Source: Lentinula raphanica
Lineage: Eukaryota > Basidiomycota > Agaricomycetes > Agaricales > Omphalotaceae
Assembly: GCA_027919835.1 (NCBI GenBank)
Contig: JANVFP010000043.1
Coordinates: 124,001 to 188,000, forward strand
Length of the DNA stretch: 64,000 nucleotides
Direction: 5' to 3'
The position numbers and the translations under genes are program-made. Each line of letters starts with the position of its first letter. Position 1 is the stretch's first letter. Shown one piece after another: positions 35,978 through 47,549 of this stretch. The notes under the pieces are model-generated. The model was not told the origin of the DNA. It saw nothing but the letters and a program-made list of their open reading frames with translations, and searched no databases.

Positions 35978-37108
35978 TTTGCTCAATTGCTGAATAGATG
36001 TGGTTGTCAGCGGTGGAGGACTTATGATTAGACGAAGAGGCAAGGCTTCCATTATATAGTATCTTAAATCAGTGACCACGTTGAACTTACTCCCTGAAAA
36101 CGACTAGGAAGGAGCAGGAGGTTACAGCCTGTTACAGCGGATCTCACTGGTATTTCGGGTGGCAGGGTATCGAGCATAATGAAAAGTAACTTCCTTGCCC
36201 CATTCTCGATAGCAATATTATCGTCGATCGGCGACCAGGTTTCAAGGAACTCATACGCGGTCCTGTTGAACGCGATGTCATCAACACCTTCAAAAGCACC
36301 AAGCGCGCAGTGAGGCGAATATGATCTTTATTCCTTGAGCTGTAGAAAGTAGCTTTTTTGTAGTGGAGCAGTGAACAGTGACAGGTTAACTACCTGCGAG
36401 CGGCGCGCGACCATGTCGCATTGAAGCATGTAAGTATTGTGTAGATCGTCTCCTGCCAAAGTTGGACCACATCGCAGTCTCTTTTCAACTGTTATTCTTA
36501 AGCTTAATCCTTGAAGCTTGGCTATTGAGCGAAGCGTCTGTTTTCAAGCTTCGATGATGATTGATTAAGTACTATCAGAGGCGAAAGTGTTCACTGAGGC
36601 TTACCTTTCAAGCTTCTTCGCATCAGGTCGGAGCGGAGAAAATCCCAGTGATGATTGGATGGCATAAACCTATTGGTACGGAAAGTTAACTCTGTTAGAC
36701 GGTGCGATTCGTTCCAGGAAGATTTCTCTATTTGTCACAACTAGATTGATTGGGTTAGTGGCCACCTTGCAATTCGCGAAAAAAAGGCGTCGTGTCTGCG
36801 TAAACCAATCAAATTGAAGGACTTCAGGTAAAGTGAGTTTCAGTCTGAATCGCTCTAAGCTTCCGCCGTCGCAGAGTTGAGTTTGGCAAACAGCTCTGAG
36901 AGCCACCCTCAAGAGGACTTTTAAACGAGTATCTGTTAGTGATTGACCCGAACTCAGAGTCACACTGAGAGGTACCAAGGTAGTTGTCTGGGCATTGGGT
37001 AGTAGAGAAATTCGATACCGTATACTTAGGTTCATTCTGAACTCGTTGGTACCTTTGACATCAACATGTCTCAACGATTCCAGTAAGCCTAACCGAATCA
37101 ACACGTGT
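35978..37108. other. Intergenic between secreted-repeat gene and HMG gene
   Basis: 1.1 kb. A minus-strand frame of 174 codons starts inside the HMG gene's end at 37194 and runs to 36670. It has an ATG but no recognisable domain, and I cannot decide whether it is translated. The remainder (36080-36660) has no supportable gene. Confidence 0.35.
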
Positions 37109-38607
37109 TCATCGGTATTGAGGATCTTCATCGTGAAGAGCACCGAGGATTGATGGCACGGTTGAAGGATAGGAACTGGTAGTCGGCAAAGCATGAATCC
37201 CCAGTCTGGACATTACATCGTTGAATAAATCTTCAAAAACTAGATCAAAAGGTTCAGCATGTGACTGCATTCCATCTTCAGGATCGACGTCTGCTAGTGA
37301 AAAGCCCGAATTATTTGCATATCCGTGTATCGTTGCAGATCCAAGCATTTGTAGAGAAAGCGAGTCAGAGTCAAGAGAGTCCATTAGTTGATAGTTTGAT
37401 GATCGCGGCGCTCGGAGACTATCCAACGAATGCGAAACATCCATGCAAGATCCAAGTCCCCGGGCAACATACTCGTGCCGATTTGGAGAACCTGGATGCG
37501 TATCGATGTTGCGATCATGTATGGAGGATAAACGAATGTTTGCTGAAGTATCTTGCGCAGGAGCTACACTCGACAACGATGCCAGTGAATTGTAAGACTG
37601 AACTTCTTGCGGCAAAAGACGTGGAATCTGGGAAGTGCGCATTGGCTGGCTAGATGAGCCTAAGCGGGTCGTATGGTGGGAGGAATAGAACGAATGTTCA
37701 CAGTAAGCTACAACATCGTCGTCGTCGGACCTAGAAGCAAGACTCAAAAAGGGATGTGACATGTGAGTCTGAGCCAAATGGTGAGCATCCGAGAGAAGTG
37801 GATGGGACTGAAATGAGTAAATATAACTTGAAGGACCAGCTTTGTTGTTTTCGATTCTATCATGCATTCGACGGTGAGCCTTGGCACTTTGATGATTGCA
37901 GTCATTACTTGAGGTGTTGTGACCTCTGGTTCTGTCGCTGCTTGAATCTTTGGCATGGTCACGGTCCTGATAGCCAAACTGAAGTTCTGAAAATTTGCTC
38001 CTTTCGGCTTCGTCCTTGGCCTTGCGTTTCCAGATGTTTTTCTCGTCAGGAGGTAAACGCTTCCACAACTCGCCTATATCGATTAAGGATAAAGCGCATT
38101 TAATGATAAAGCAAAACACATAGCTCACCAATGATCTTACTCAATCGGGGCCCAGTTGGACTGAGAGATCCTCGCTGGTGTATGTTGTGAACGTAATGTC
38201 GACGGAAGAGAATGAAACAGTTCGGGGCGCGGGGCAATTTCTTTGGTTTGTTTATTTTCCGAGGTGGGATTCTCTCGTCGGCCTTTTGATACCAGTACCG
38301 TTGGTCATCAGAAGACAGTTCATGCCAGTGGTCACCTGTAGTGCAAGCACATCAACATTGAAGGAGGGTGAGAGCGTGTAATTTAGTGTAAACTTAGACA
38401 GAACTCACTGATGATTCCACTCAATGAAGGCCCATCATGTGTCTTTTTGAAGGATCCTGGCTGGTAGAAGTTTCTGCAAAAATTTTGTCGAAAGAGAATG
38501 AAAGCATTGGGGCTTCGACGAGGCCCGTCGTCTCTTTTCGTCTTGGCAGATTGAGGCTTGTGGGTGGACGAAGGCGTCAAGTTGTTGGACGAACGTACAA
38601 CAGGCAT
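37109..38607 (-). CDS. Transcription factor with two tandem HMG boxes
   Basis: Nuclear DNA-binding protein. After a short basic lead, box 1 begins RRSPNAFILFRQNFCRNFYQ and continues across an intron (SGII-S|DHWHELSSDDQRYWYQKADE). A linker, PPRKINKPKKL, leads to box 2 (PRAPNCFILFRRHYVHNIHQ ... RLSKIIGELWKRLPPDEKNIWKRKA). Both boxes keep the P-N-x-F-I-L-F-R opening and the L-x-x-x-W-x-x-L-x-x-x-x-x-x-W pattern of the fungal MATA_HMG type. A Ser/His/Asp-rich tail of about 270 residues follows, ending HDEDPQYR. Three coding exons. Two adjacent boxes of this type are unusual for a fungal factor as far as I know. Confidence 0.8.
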
Positions 38608-39285
38608 AGTAGCATGAGCGTCCCTATGGGGGTTATGTTTTTGAAGAAGTGGAAGATTCAGGAGATTCTTGATATATAAGTACGATAAGACATTACTTCG
38701 GACACGAAATCAATTGTGCGATGGATTCATATCGCATATTATTATCAGACGACATGAGCACTGACTCGTCTCGTCTAATGGAAACATACCGCCTTTGTCC
38801 TGGCTGAGAATTGAGTAATAACACAGGGATGTAGAAAGCTGTATAGATGAATCAGTAGCTGTGTTCCTTGTGTGTTCCCCGAGAGGCCAGAGCGTATCCT
38901 GGGCGTATCGGATGTTCATATCAAGTGGCAAAAGGTGGCAAAGTGGGCGAAGAATACAGAAAGGTGTGCACTGCAGTATTGAGGTTCAAGTGGCGGTGAC
39001 AATTTCTGGCGCATATGAATTGAACGTAAAAGAGAATTGAGGATTTGATTGCGCGCGCGATAATCTCATCTTACCTGAATGAACTTCAACCATGGTGGAG
39101 GTCTGTGGAGGTGCGGTCTAAGTGGCCGGTCGGCGGTGGCCCGATGTATGCCGCCCAAAAGCACGTGGCAGTGAATTACACTGCTCCTCCTCGACCAACA
39201 CCCTGCAGACCCTCCAACAGACAAGAAATAATTATCTCCCTCTTTCTTCTCTAGCTCGGGCGCGTCTGAAGCTACTAGGAAGACG
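38608..39285. promoter_or_regulatory. Divergent intergenic region, HMG factor / RhoGAP
   Basis: About 0.68 kb between divergent starts. Contains a GCGCGCGC run at about 39050. No specific element can be named with confidence. Confidence 0.35.
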
Positions 39286-42200
39286 ATGGCAGTCTTGTCT
39301 CTGCCTCTGAGTTTCAACAACTCGTTCTGGTCGCAAGATTACCGCAAAGGTGTCGAAGTTCTCTTCCAGAAACTTGAACAGGCACGTAGAGCTGCTCATT
39401 TTAGCAAGAACATAGTCGGTCTTACTGCTTTATGCTAACAGGGAACTGCTGAAAACGATGAAGTTATTGCGTTTATACGAGTACGACCATCTCCATGTTG
39501 CTTAGGTCCCACTATTCATCAGGGTTCATTCAGGCTAGAGCTGAAGCTGAAAGCCAGCTGGCTGAATCGTTGTACAAAACTGCGCTGCATGGTACCAAGG
39601 GTATGAAAATCCTCAATCCAATTCCATATCATGCTTAAAGGAGACTTGTCAGGAATGGGATTTGCCGCCGATGACGGTGCATCTCTGCTAATGGCTTTCC
39701 GTGGACTTCAAACAGAATCCACCGCCCAGGCCTCCGTTCACAAGAATATATCCAAAGAACTCGACAGTCTCGTTGCCGATCCGTTTGCTGAGTGGGCCAA
39801 GGGCTACAAGGTATGTGCGCGTTCCACGTTCCTCTACTCATATATCAACACGTTGCTTTCAGGATCGCATCATGCAAAGCAAGGGTGTTGTACTCAATCA
39901 ATGGCTGTACAGCTACGAACATAATCTCGGAGAGGTTGCCAAACTCAAGCATCAGTACTTGGCAAAAGTCAGGAAGGCGGACGAAGCTGAAGACGAGTAT
40001 GTTGCTCCTTCATCCGTAGTTGGCCCGTGATTTCTAACTATCTATTCCCAAATTAAGTGTCAAGTTCGCTCCAAACTCCGGAGGCAGCGATCATTATACG
40101 ACTTCCCCCCGTCTCCGACCAATTGACGCTCGTTCTCCTCCTCAGCGAACTTCAAGTGTTTCGGAGCGTATAGCGGCGCGCTTGAGAGAGATTCAGAAGA
40201 AAAGTTCGAATCCATTCTCAGCAAAAGCTGAAACCACCTCCCTCCTATCAGAATCCGAGCATTCAGACGAAACATCGAAAGTCGATAAAGGCAAAGGCAA
40301 AGCAGTTATCTTCGAGGCTTCCCCAATGCAATTGAACTCGCCTCTTCCAATGTCGCCTCCTCTGCCACCCAAATTGGACGTTCCTGGTTCCCCTGTGCCT
40401 CCGATGCAGGCTGAGCCTCATCTGCTCGCCGGGCTTTCTCTTCCACCTGCGGCTGTTTCTCAGCTTCTCACCAAAGCGGCTAGTGAGCTTAACCTTCGAC
40501 CGGTTCGGTTCCCACTACTGGGAGAATATAAGGATTGCTTCACTGGTGAGGAGTTCGTCGCTTGGTTGAAGGATAACGTGCAAGGACTGGGAGGAAGTCT
40601 TGACCGTGCAGAACAGGCTGCTAAGGACCTGACGGAGAGAGATGGGCTTTTACGACGTATCGGCGAATTAGGTAACGATTTCGAGCATTCGGACGAAGCA
40701 TTCTACCAATTTCGGCCCAAGGTACGTCCTTTTACTCAGTTGTCGATTTAGATTGCCATAAACAATTCGCAGGCATTCGATCTGGCAGACAAGAACGCAG
40801 ACGCCGCTTCTCCTATCAAGCTTCAACCGGACGAGTTGTTCAAGCGGACCAACACGCTATTCAACGTTGTTACCAAAACGCTCCACACGAATCAGTCTTC
40901 TGAACCTACTCATATGAAAGCTCGTCATGAGGCCGAAGATGCGGATAAAGCCTATCGGGTCGCCGTTCGCCAACTGGACAGACAGCGTTTGGGGTTGGAG
41001 GAACGGCTTGAGGATACCTTGAAGACCCTTCAACGATGGGAACTTGAAAGACTTCGAGCCGTCAAGACCGGTAAGTTATTTGTCCTTGGTCTAGCTGTAT
41101 CTCTGTTGACAATCGGCAACTTGAAAGTTCTGCTGCAGTATCAAGGCACACTTGCAAATATTCCAAAGTCTCTTGAGCCTATTACTGAACGTCAAGGCAC
41201 TTTGATTGCTGCTTATCAACCCGAAAACGATCTGAACGCACTCATTGAACGTTATCGGACTGGTCCTTTCAGACCCGACGCTCAAGTGTACGAATCGGTC
41301 GCCCATGACGAATCAGATGTCGTTTTCGGTATCGACTTGAGAAAGTGGGCCGAAGGTGGTTGGAGCATGATGATGTCCCCTAATGAAGAGCAGAAGGAGA
41401 CTGTTCCACCGGTTGTGGAAGCTTTGCTGGCCGCTGTCACTGCAGCATACGATAAGCTTCCGAATGACGCGGGTGAGTGGTTCATCTTGGGGAAGATATC
41501 TGCCTGTGTTCGTGTTGTTGATCAGACTAACTATTTAGAGAAACGTAAATCATGGATCTACGAGGTTCCTCTAGCTTCAGTGCATCACCTACGCGAGGCT
41601 CTCAATGCGGTTCCGCCCGATCAACCCATCAAGCCGGAGCTCTTCGAGCCTTTCGATGCGCCAGTCATCGCTGCTACTCTCAAATTATGGTTGCTCGAGC
41701 TTGATCCTCCGCTAGGACTGTACGAAAGCTGGGAGGATTTCCGGAAATTATATCCCACTATGGGTGCAACCCTCATCGTTAAACCGGAAGTTGAAGATGC
41801 GAAGGAGGAGAAGATCAAGGAACTGTGCACTATGCTTCAACGTCTTCCCAGAGTTCATCTTTATGTGCTTGATGCGATTGTCAGTCATTTGAGAAAGTAC
41901 GTTGAAACCGAAAATTCAGTGATATCCGTTTGCTCACACCTGTCTTTCTATTACAGGCTCATCGAGAACACCAAAGTCGAGGAAAGTGATGAAGTCTACA
42001 TAACCAAACTCGCTCTTTCTATTGGTCGCAGTAAGTTTGATTATGGTCACCCGAAACCTTGTGAGTCTAATATTATTTGTAGCCGTCGTTCGTCCCAAAT
42101 TCGAGACCGAGATCACAATTCAAGATCGTCATCCTACCCGTACGTTCGACTTCACAACTTGCCACCGTATAGCTCTAACGTTCGAACAGTACTGTTCCTT

Positions 42201-43175
42201 GACCTTCTGAAAGATTATGAAACCATTCTCCCTCCAACCATTGCTCGCAAGAAGCGCGAATCCGAACGCAAGATACCTTTACGAAAACGTACTGCTCCGA
42301 TGGACATGAGAATTCATAGAAGCAGGTTGTCCACTGGTATTGATGCAAAGCAGCTACTGGCCGCTCAGCACGCTGCTCAAGGCAGGACTAAATCCCCTCC
42401 GCCTGTTCCCCCAATGCCTTCGATGGCGTCGATACCTGCTCCCCCTCCCATAGTTTCGCCTCAGCCTGTACCGCCTCCACCTCCACTCCCTCAGGCTTCG
42501 TCTCCGCCTGCTCCTTCTGCGGACACTCTTGCTCCAGAGCCTGTGGCAGCGGCGGAGGAAGCCCCGCCATCATCCACAATACCTCCTCCCCCTCCACTTC
42601 CTTCCGCAGCTACAGCTGCTGAGGATATCCCCCCAAGGCCCGTTTTCAAAACCCCTCCTCCCGAAGACGAAGATCTTCCTCCTCGTCCGACATTCAAAGA
42701 GCCTCCTCCAGAACCGGAAGAACTCGATAGCGCTCCGCCGCGTCCAGAGTTCGTTGAGCCTCCGGTGGAGCCAACGCCTGATGTACCGCAAATTCCATCC
42801 CCTCCGGCTGTATCGCCTCCTACACCTCAACCTGTGACGGATGTCAAGCGGTCGTCTAGAATCACCTCCCGTAGCCCTTCGCCTGCAGATCAGAATCTGG
42901 GCTCCGTCAAGAGTGGTATCTCGAGGTCCTCATCAGGAGGCGTGCGTGGACCCAGAATGACGAGGGGTCCCAGGGCCCCTGGTGGGCCGAACAGGAATAG
43001 TATAGGGAGCGTTGGAAGTTCACCACCGAATAGCGGGGTTTCGCCTACGAGTCCTGGATTCAAACGTCTTTCGGGAGGAGGGAGTGGTAGTCGGCCATCG
43101 AGTGTGCTGGGCAGGTCCTCGGCGTTCTCTAGAAGAACTATGGCAAGCGATGCTGAAGACGAGGTCGTTGGATAG
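39286..43175 (+). CDS. F-BAR / DEP / RhoGAP protein (Rgd2/Rga8-like)
   Basis: Cytoplasmic regulator that binds curved membrane and Rho-family GTPases at growth sites. Domains in order: F-BAR from LPLSFNNSFWSQDYRKGVEV through EVAKLKHQYLAKVRKADEAE; a Ser/Pro-rich linker; DEP (FTGEEFVAWLKDNVQGLGGS ... YQFRP); a coiled region; RhoGAP (IDLRKWAEGG ... APVIAATLKLWLLELDPPLG). A long proline-rich tail follows (repeated PPPPP and PPRP motifs, likely SH3 ligands), then a Ser/Gly/Arg end. At the place where RhoGAPs have G-I-Y-R-V, this protein reads SWIYEVPLASVHHLREALN, so the catalytic arginine finger appears to be Glu. Several introns are in frame and stop-free, so intron ends were set by the domain pattern. 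About 950 residues. Confidence 0.9.
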
Positions 43176-43601
43176 AATGGGCCGTTCGCAACTATGCTCG
43201 CTGGACAGGACGTCGGTTTGTTTCTCACATCGTTCTATGTCGTACAATATGCTTCTAGTAAGTATGCTCGCTGATTGGCCAAGTTGCTTTCATCTATGGA
43301 CTCTTCATCTATGGACTGTTATCTTATGTTCATTGCCATTCAAATGATATGCTCGAAGTGCCACATCCAGAGACTATTTTCCCGGTCAAGCTAGGGTAGC
43401 ACCCATTATCAGTAGCATCGAGTACTCGTGTAGTGCCGAGCTCAAGTTGAGGTTCAGAACGTTCAACGTTCAGTACTTAAACTCTATGTAGTTTCGACTC
43501 CTTTCATGCACGCAGAAATACTACACAATTTTGAGATGCCGAGGATGCCGAGGATGATCTAGAAATCGCACGAAGAGAAAGCTGGATAAAATAAAATTTG
43601 A
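43176..43601. other. Intergenic, tandem genes
   Basis: 426 bp between the RhoGAP stop and the methyltransferase start. A short GATGCCGAG duplication is present near 43535; otherwise nothing seen. Confidence 0.4.
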
Positions 43602-45166
43602 ATGCAGTCTCCAAAAACAACTTCATCTGTTCACGACGTGAACAGCATAGACCCACCTTTTGGCTCGCGTTTCCTCGTAGACTCATCATTGACATTCACT
43701 CAAAATGCCTGGGACCATGTACCGCCGCCAACTGATCAAGAAGCCACCATCGCCGCATCTCTAGCCCGTCAACGGGCAGCTGTGGTTAGCGAGGAGGAGA
43801 CACAGAAGCTGAACGCGAAGCCTGAAAAATATTGGGACAACTTCTATAAGAATAATGAAGCCAACTTCTTCAAGAATCGGAAATGGTATGTTTCCAAGTC
43901 GTACTATATCTCCGCACTTTCTAATCGATATCTGACTAGGCTACACAATGAGTTTCCGGATCTAGTCGCTGCTGCAGAGCCAGCTGTGTGTATGCGTATC
44001 ACCCTACTGTCGTCGTTCAAGTTGTAATGTTTCATCCAGGCAGGATCTCTCAAGATTGCCGAGTTCGGGTGCGGAGCAGGAAATTCAATCTTCCCCGTTC
44101 TCTCTGCAAACAAGAATCCTCTCCTGGAGTTATACGCGTATGATTACTCGAGTCATGCTGTAAAACTCGTCCAGGTTCGTATGCTCCCCGGCAACTTCTC
44201 TTTCTTAATCATTTCTCATTTCTCTTTCGAATGCATCCAGCACAATCCTCTTTACACATCTCCCCCATGTGGTTCTATCCACTCTGCCGTTTGGGATCTT
44301 ACTTCTACCAACGATACACTTCCTCCAGGCCTATCTCCCGGCTCAGTCGATATCGTTATCCTCGTCTTCGTCTTATCCGCCTTACACCCAGACGAATGGG
44401 CTTCTGCTATCCGCAATGTGCATAGAGTGCTCAAGCCGGGAACCGGAAGGGTGCTGTTCAGGGACTACGGAAGATATGACCTTACGCAGTTGAGGTTCAA
44501 AACAGGAAGGATGATGGGTGATAATTTCTACAAAAGAGGCGATGGGACGAGGGTATACTTTTTCGAGCTGGGTATGTTCATTCTGTCTTGACCCTACACT
44601 TGTCGCTCATCATCCCCGATGTATGATCTGTAGATGAGCTTTCTTTACTGTTTACCGGAAAGAGACTCTCAGCCGAGGAAAGAAACTATGCAAATTCCGG
44701 GGCAAACTTGACTCAACTCATCGACGATGATGACGGAGACCCAGGAGAAAATTCAATCACAGTCCCACCAACGAAGGAGATAGATCAGGCTCTCTCAGTA
44801 CCATCGTCCTCCGAATCTCTTGATACAATCACATCGTCATCGTCAACGACTGTCCAGAGACTACACCCTCCACTTCCCGCTGATGATTCGAGATCATTTG
44901 AAGACCCAGAACCTATACGTCCATCCCTTGAAACTCACCCAGAGATCCATCCAAACCTACTCGATCCTTCTTTCCCTTTCTCTCGTTCCTCAGGCCAACG
45001 AAGGGACACGAATGACTTAGATTTAGACGATCAACAGTGTACTCTTCGTCGGCACCCGTTGTTCACCATCGTCAACCTAGGTGTCGACCGAAGGCTAATC
45101 GTGAATCGAAAACGACAGCTGAAGATGTACAGGGTGTGGATGCAGGGCATCTTTCAGAGTGTGTAG
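43602..45166 (+). CDS. tRNA N3-methylcytidine methyltransferase (METTL2/ABP140 type)
   Basis: SAM-dependent enzyme expected to make m3C at position 32 of threonine (and some other) tRNAs. Spliced blocks include PEKYWDNFYKNNEANFFKNR and WLHNEFPDL. The SAM-binding motif is KIAEFGCGAGNSIFPVL. Then come YAYDYSSHAVKLVQ, VDIVILVFVLSALHPDEWAS, VLKPGTGRVLFRDYGRYDLT and GDNFYKRGDGTRVYFFELDE. A low-complexity Ser/Pro/Asp insert of about 120 residues interrupts the domain before the conserved C-terminus, NLGVDRRLIVNRKRQLKMYR. It lacks the actin-binding N-terminal extension of yeast ABP140. About five introns. Confidence 0.93.
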
Positions 45167-45229
45167 TAAACGCTGGCTGGTGTTAGTGGCGACTACGCGA
45201 TGTCGAACCAGAAATTGTTGGACGTGGTT

Positions 45230-45529
45230 CAGTGATGGCCAGTCAATGACTTGAAGTCAATGACAAAGGTCAATGACATGACATGACAGCTTAGTAATTG
45301 ACCGCTGGTCAAAGTCAATGACATTGACCCCGGCGCTTACCAGGCGCTACCATCCAGTCCTGAGACATAGCTTCCCGATTAGGTGCTCACTTGCCGCGGG
45401 CTGCCGAACGGTCGTACAACTACAAAATCGGCCCGTTGAAGTCAATGTCAATGTCATTGACCGTGGGTCATTGACTTAGGGTCAAAGGTCATTGACTTTG
45501 TCGGCAAGTCAATGACTTGTCCATCACTG
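45230..45529. mobile_element. Non-autonomous hAT-like element (MITE), 300 bp
   Basis: Begins CAGTGATGG and ends CCATCACTG (inverted ends, similar further inward). It is flanked on both sides by the same 8 bp, ACGTGGTT (45222-45229 and 45530-45537). Subterminal regions are packed with GTCAATGAC and its complement on both sides, as expected of transposase-binding subterminal repeats. The 8-bp duplication and CAGTG start fit the hAT superfamily. No coding capacity. Confidence 0.9.
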
Positions 45530-45836
45530 ACGTGGTTCATAGGTGTTCTGCATCGATTTAGGTAGGAAGCTAGTAATTATATCTGTCAATTCATAGGAGT
45601 TTGATGTTCCATTAGTTCTTAGAAAAATGAGAGATCGAGTCCTGGGTATTATAAGGCTTCAGTATTCGCCATGTCTACATTATTCAATATTGTGATGCTC
45701 ATTGCCTGTGTACGGTCTCGCAGACTGTAGCTCCTGACCGCGCTGACCAGCACTATCAACTTGGCCAGAGCAGTCACCAAACCTCAGGCCTTGTGTTTTG
45801 CCGTTTCTTGCTCAACAATCTTTCTGGGCTCTTTTG

Positions 45837-46604
45837 CTCAGTCGGAGTCAGCACTTCAAGTTCTCAGCCTCTTCCTTGGTACCCTTGGCATCGTTGGACT
45901 CCACGTTGGATACTGATAATAAAGAGGCATTTTCTGGATACGGATCCACCCTGATGCACCGCAAGCATGATATGTATGTAGTGCTTCCCCGTTCCAATCT
46001 CAGAATTCAGATATCGACTGATATCGGTGACTTGGGCCCTTCGGGCAATCTATTTTTGTGCTATATCCCTCTGCAATCCGACTCGATTGAACAGATGCTC
46101 AGTCGGAGTCAGCACTTCTCACTGCTCAGCCTCTTCCTTGGTACCCTTGGCATCGCTGGACTCCACGTTGGATGCTGATAACAAAGAGGGATTTACTGGA
46201 TACAGATGCACCGCAAGCATGTTATCTGTGTAGTGTTTTCCCCATTCCGATCTCACTATTCAGATATCGACTGATATCGGTGACTTGTGCCCTTCGGGCA
46301 ATCTATTTTTGTGCTATTTCCCTCTGCAATCCGACTCGATTGAACAGATGCTCAGTCGGAGTCGGCACTTCTCACTGCTCAGCCTCTTCCTTGGTACCCT
46401 TGGCATCGTCGGAGTCCACGTTGGATGCTGATAACAAAGAGGGATTTGCTGGATACGGATGCACCGCAAGCATGATATGTATGCAGTGCTTTCCCCGTTC
46501 CAATCTCAGTATTCAGATATCGACTGATATCAGTGACTTGGGCCCTTCGGGCAATCTATTTTTGTGCTATTTCCCTCTGCAATCCAACTTGATCAAACAG
46601 AGAG
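45837..46604 (+). repeat. Three tandem copies of a ~255-bp repeat
   Basis: Unit starts CTCAGTCGGAGTC at 45837, 46098 and 46351 (spacings 261 and 253). Each copy runs through CTTCCTTGGTACCCTTGGCA, ATCGACTGATATC and GGCCCTTCGGGCAATCTATT to a GAACAGATG-type end. Copies 2 and 3 are most alike. Open frames run across them, but they follow the repeat and are not taken as genes. Confidence 0.9.
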
Positions 46605-46695
46605 GTGGATGTCAAGTGAAACATCCAAGCTTGCACCACATGTATTGAGAGAGTTGTTTCCTCAGGAAATTTTCTTTACCAATTCATGAGGAATT

Positions 46696-47273
46696 TAGTG
46701 TATAGTTAAAATGTGGAAAGTTAGTAACTGTTAGCATTAACAGCTGTTAATAACAGTTATTAACGTATGTTAGAAAGCCTTCCTGAAAACAGGGTGTTAA
46801 AAAGTCCTAGTTCTGTTAAAAACTCTAGCAAGGCCGACCAGCCAATGTAGAGCGCCTAGGGTGCTGGGAAGGAGAAGAGACGGCGTCTCTCTTTGAGTTT
46901 TCAATTTATGTAAATTCTAAACTTTTTTTGCCAAGATCCTAAGTTTTAACCATCTGGTTGCTTGAATATTGTTCAAGTTGCACGAACAAAGAGGCAGTCA
47001 CTGTACCTCCGGTGGATATTTGTAGCCTAGGACTTGATGATACTGTATACAGCACTGTGGGACCAGTGGTAATTCATACAAGGAGTCGTGGCAAAGGGCT
47101 TCTAACAGTTTTTCACAATTATTAACAGTTCTTAACCATTTAACAGTGTTAATAATACAGCTGTTAGTTGTTAAAATATCAGGTGTTAGAAACAGCTGTT
47201 AGTTAGACAAAATTTGGTCCGAGTGTTATTAACTAACTGTTAGCGCCGTCTGGGACTTTTTAACTATACACTA
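46696..47273. mobile_element. Non-autonomous hAT-like element, 578 bp
   Basis: Perfect 16-bp inverted ends, TAGTGTATAGTTAAAA, with 8-bp direct duplications GAGGAATT at 46688-46695 and 47274-47281. The interior is rich in AACAGCTGTTA, TTAACAG and related palindromic pieces near both ends. No transposase frame. Different family from the 300-bp element by its ends. Confidence 0.9.
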
Positions 47274-47549
47274 GAGGAATTCCCTGTTACTCCATTGATA
47301 ATCGAGGTAGCGCCGACTCAGGAGCTCTCAGGAGTCGTGAGAATGACACCATGTAGAAATTTGCAGGTTCGATTTCCCCTTTGGTACCAATATCTTCCTC
47401 CAGCATTAAAGAGCATGACTGGAGAGCGACTGTCCCACTATCAGTCTCTGCCGGTCAGCGCCTGAAAGCCTACGATTTGAAATCGCCCACACTATCTGTT
47501 TACGCACTCACCGCTCACTCGCTGCGCTTGCTTGATACCATTATCAGTC

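Noticed and set aside
36670..37194. 174-codon minus-strand frame overlapping the end of the HMG gene
   Set aside because: Has an ATG but overlaps the HMG frame by 86 bp and shows no recognisable domain; could be chance or 3' untranslated sequence.
45798..46648. Open frames of 126 and 158 codons over the tandem repeat
   Set aside because: They repeat the same text with each unit and one depends on a non-ATG start; best explained as frames kept open by repeat structure.
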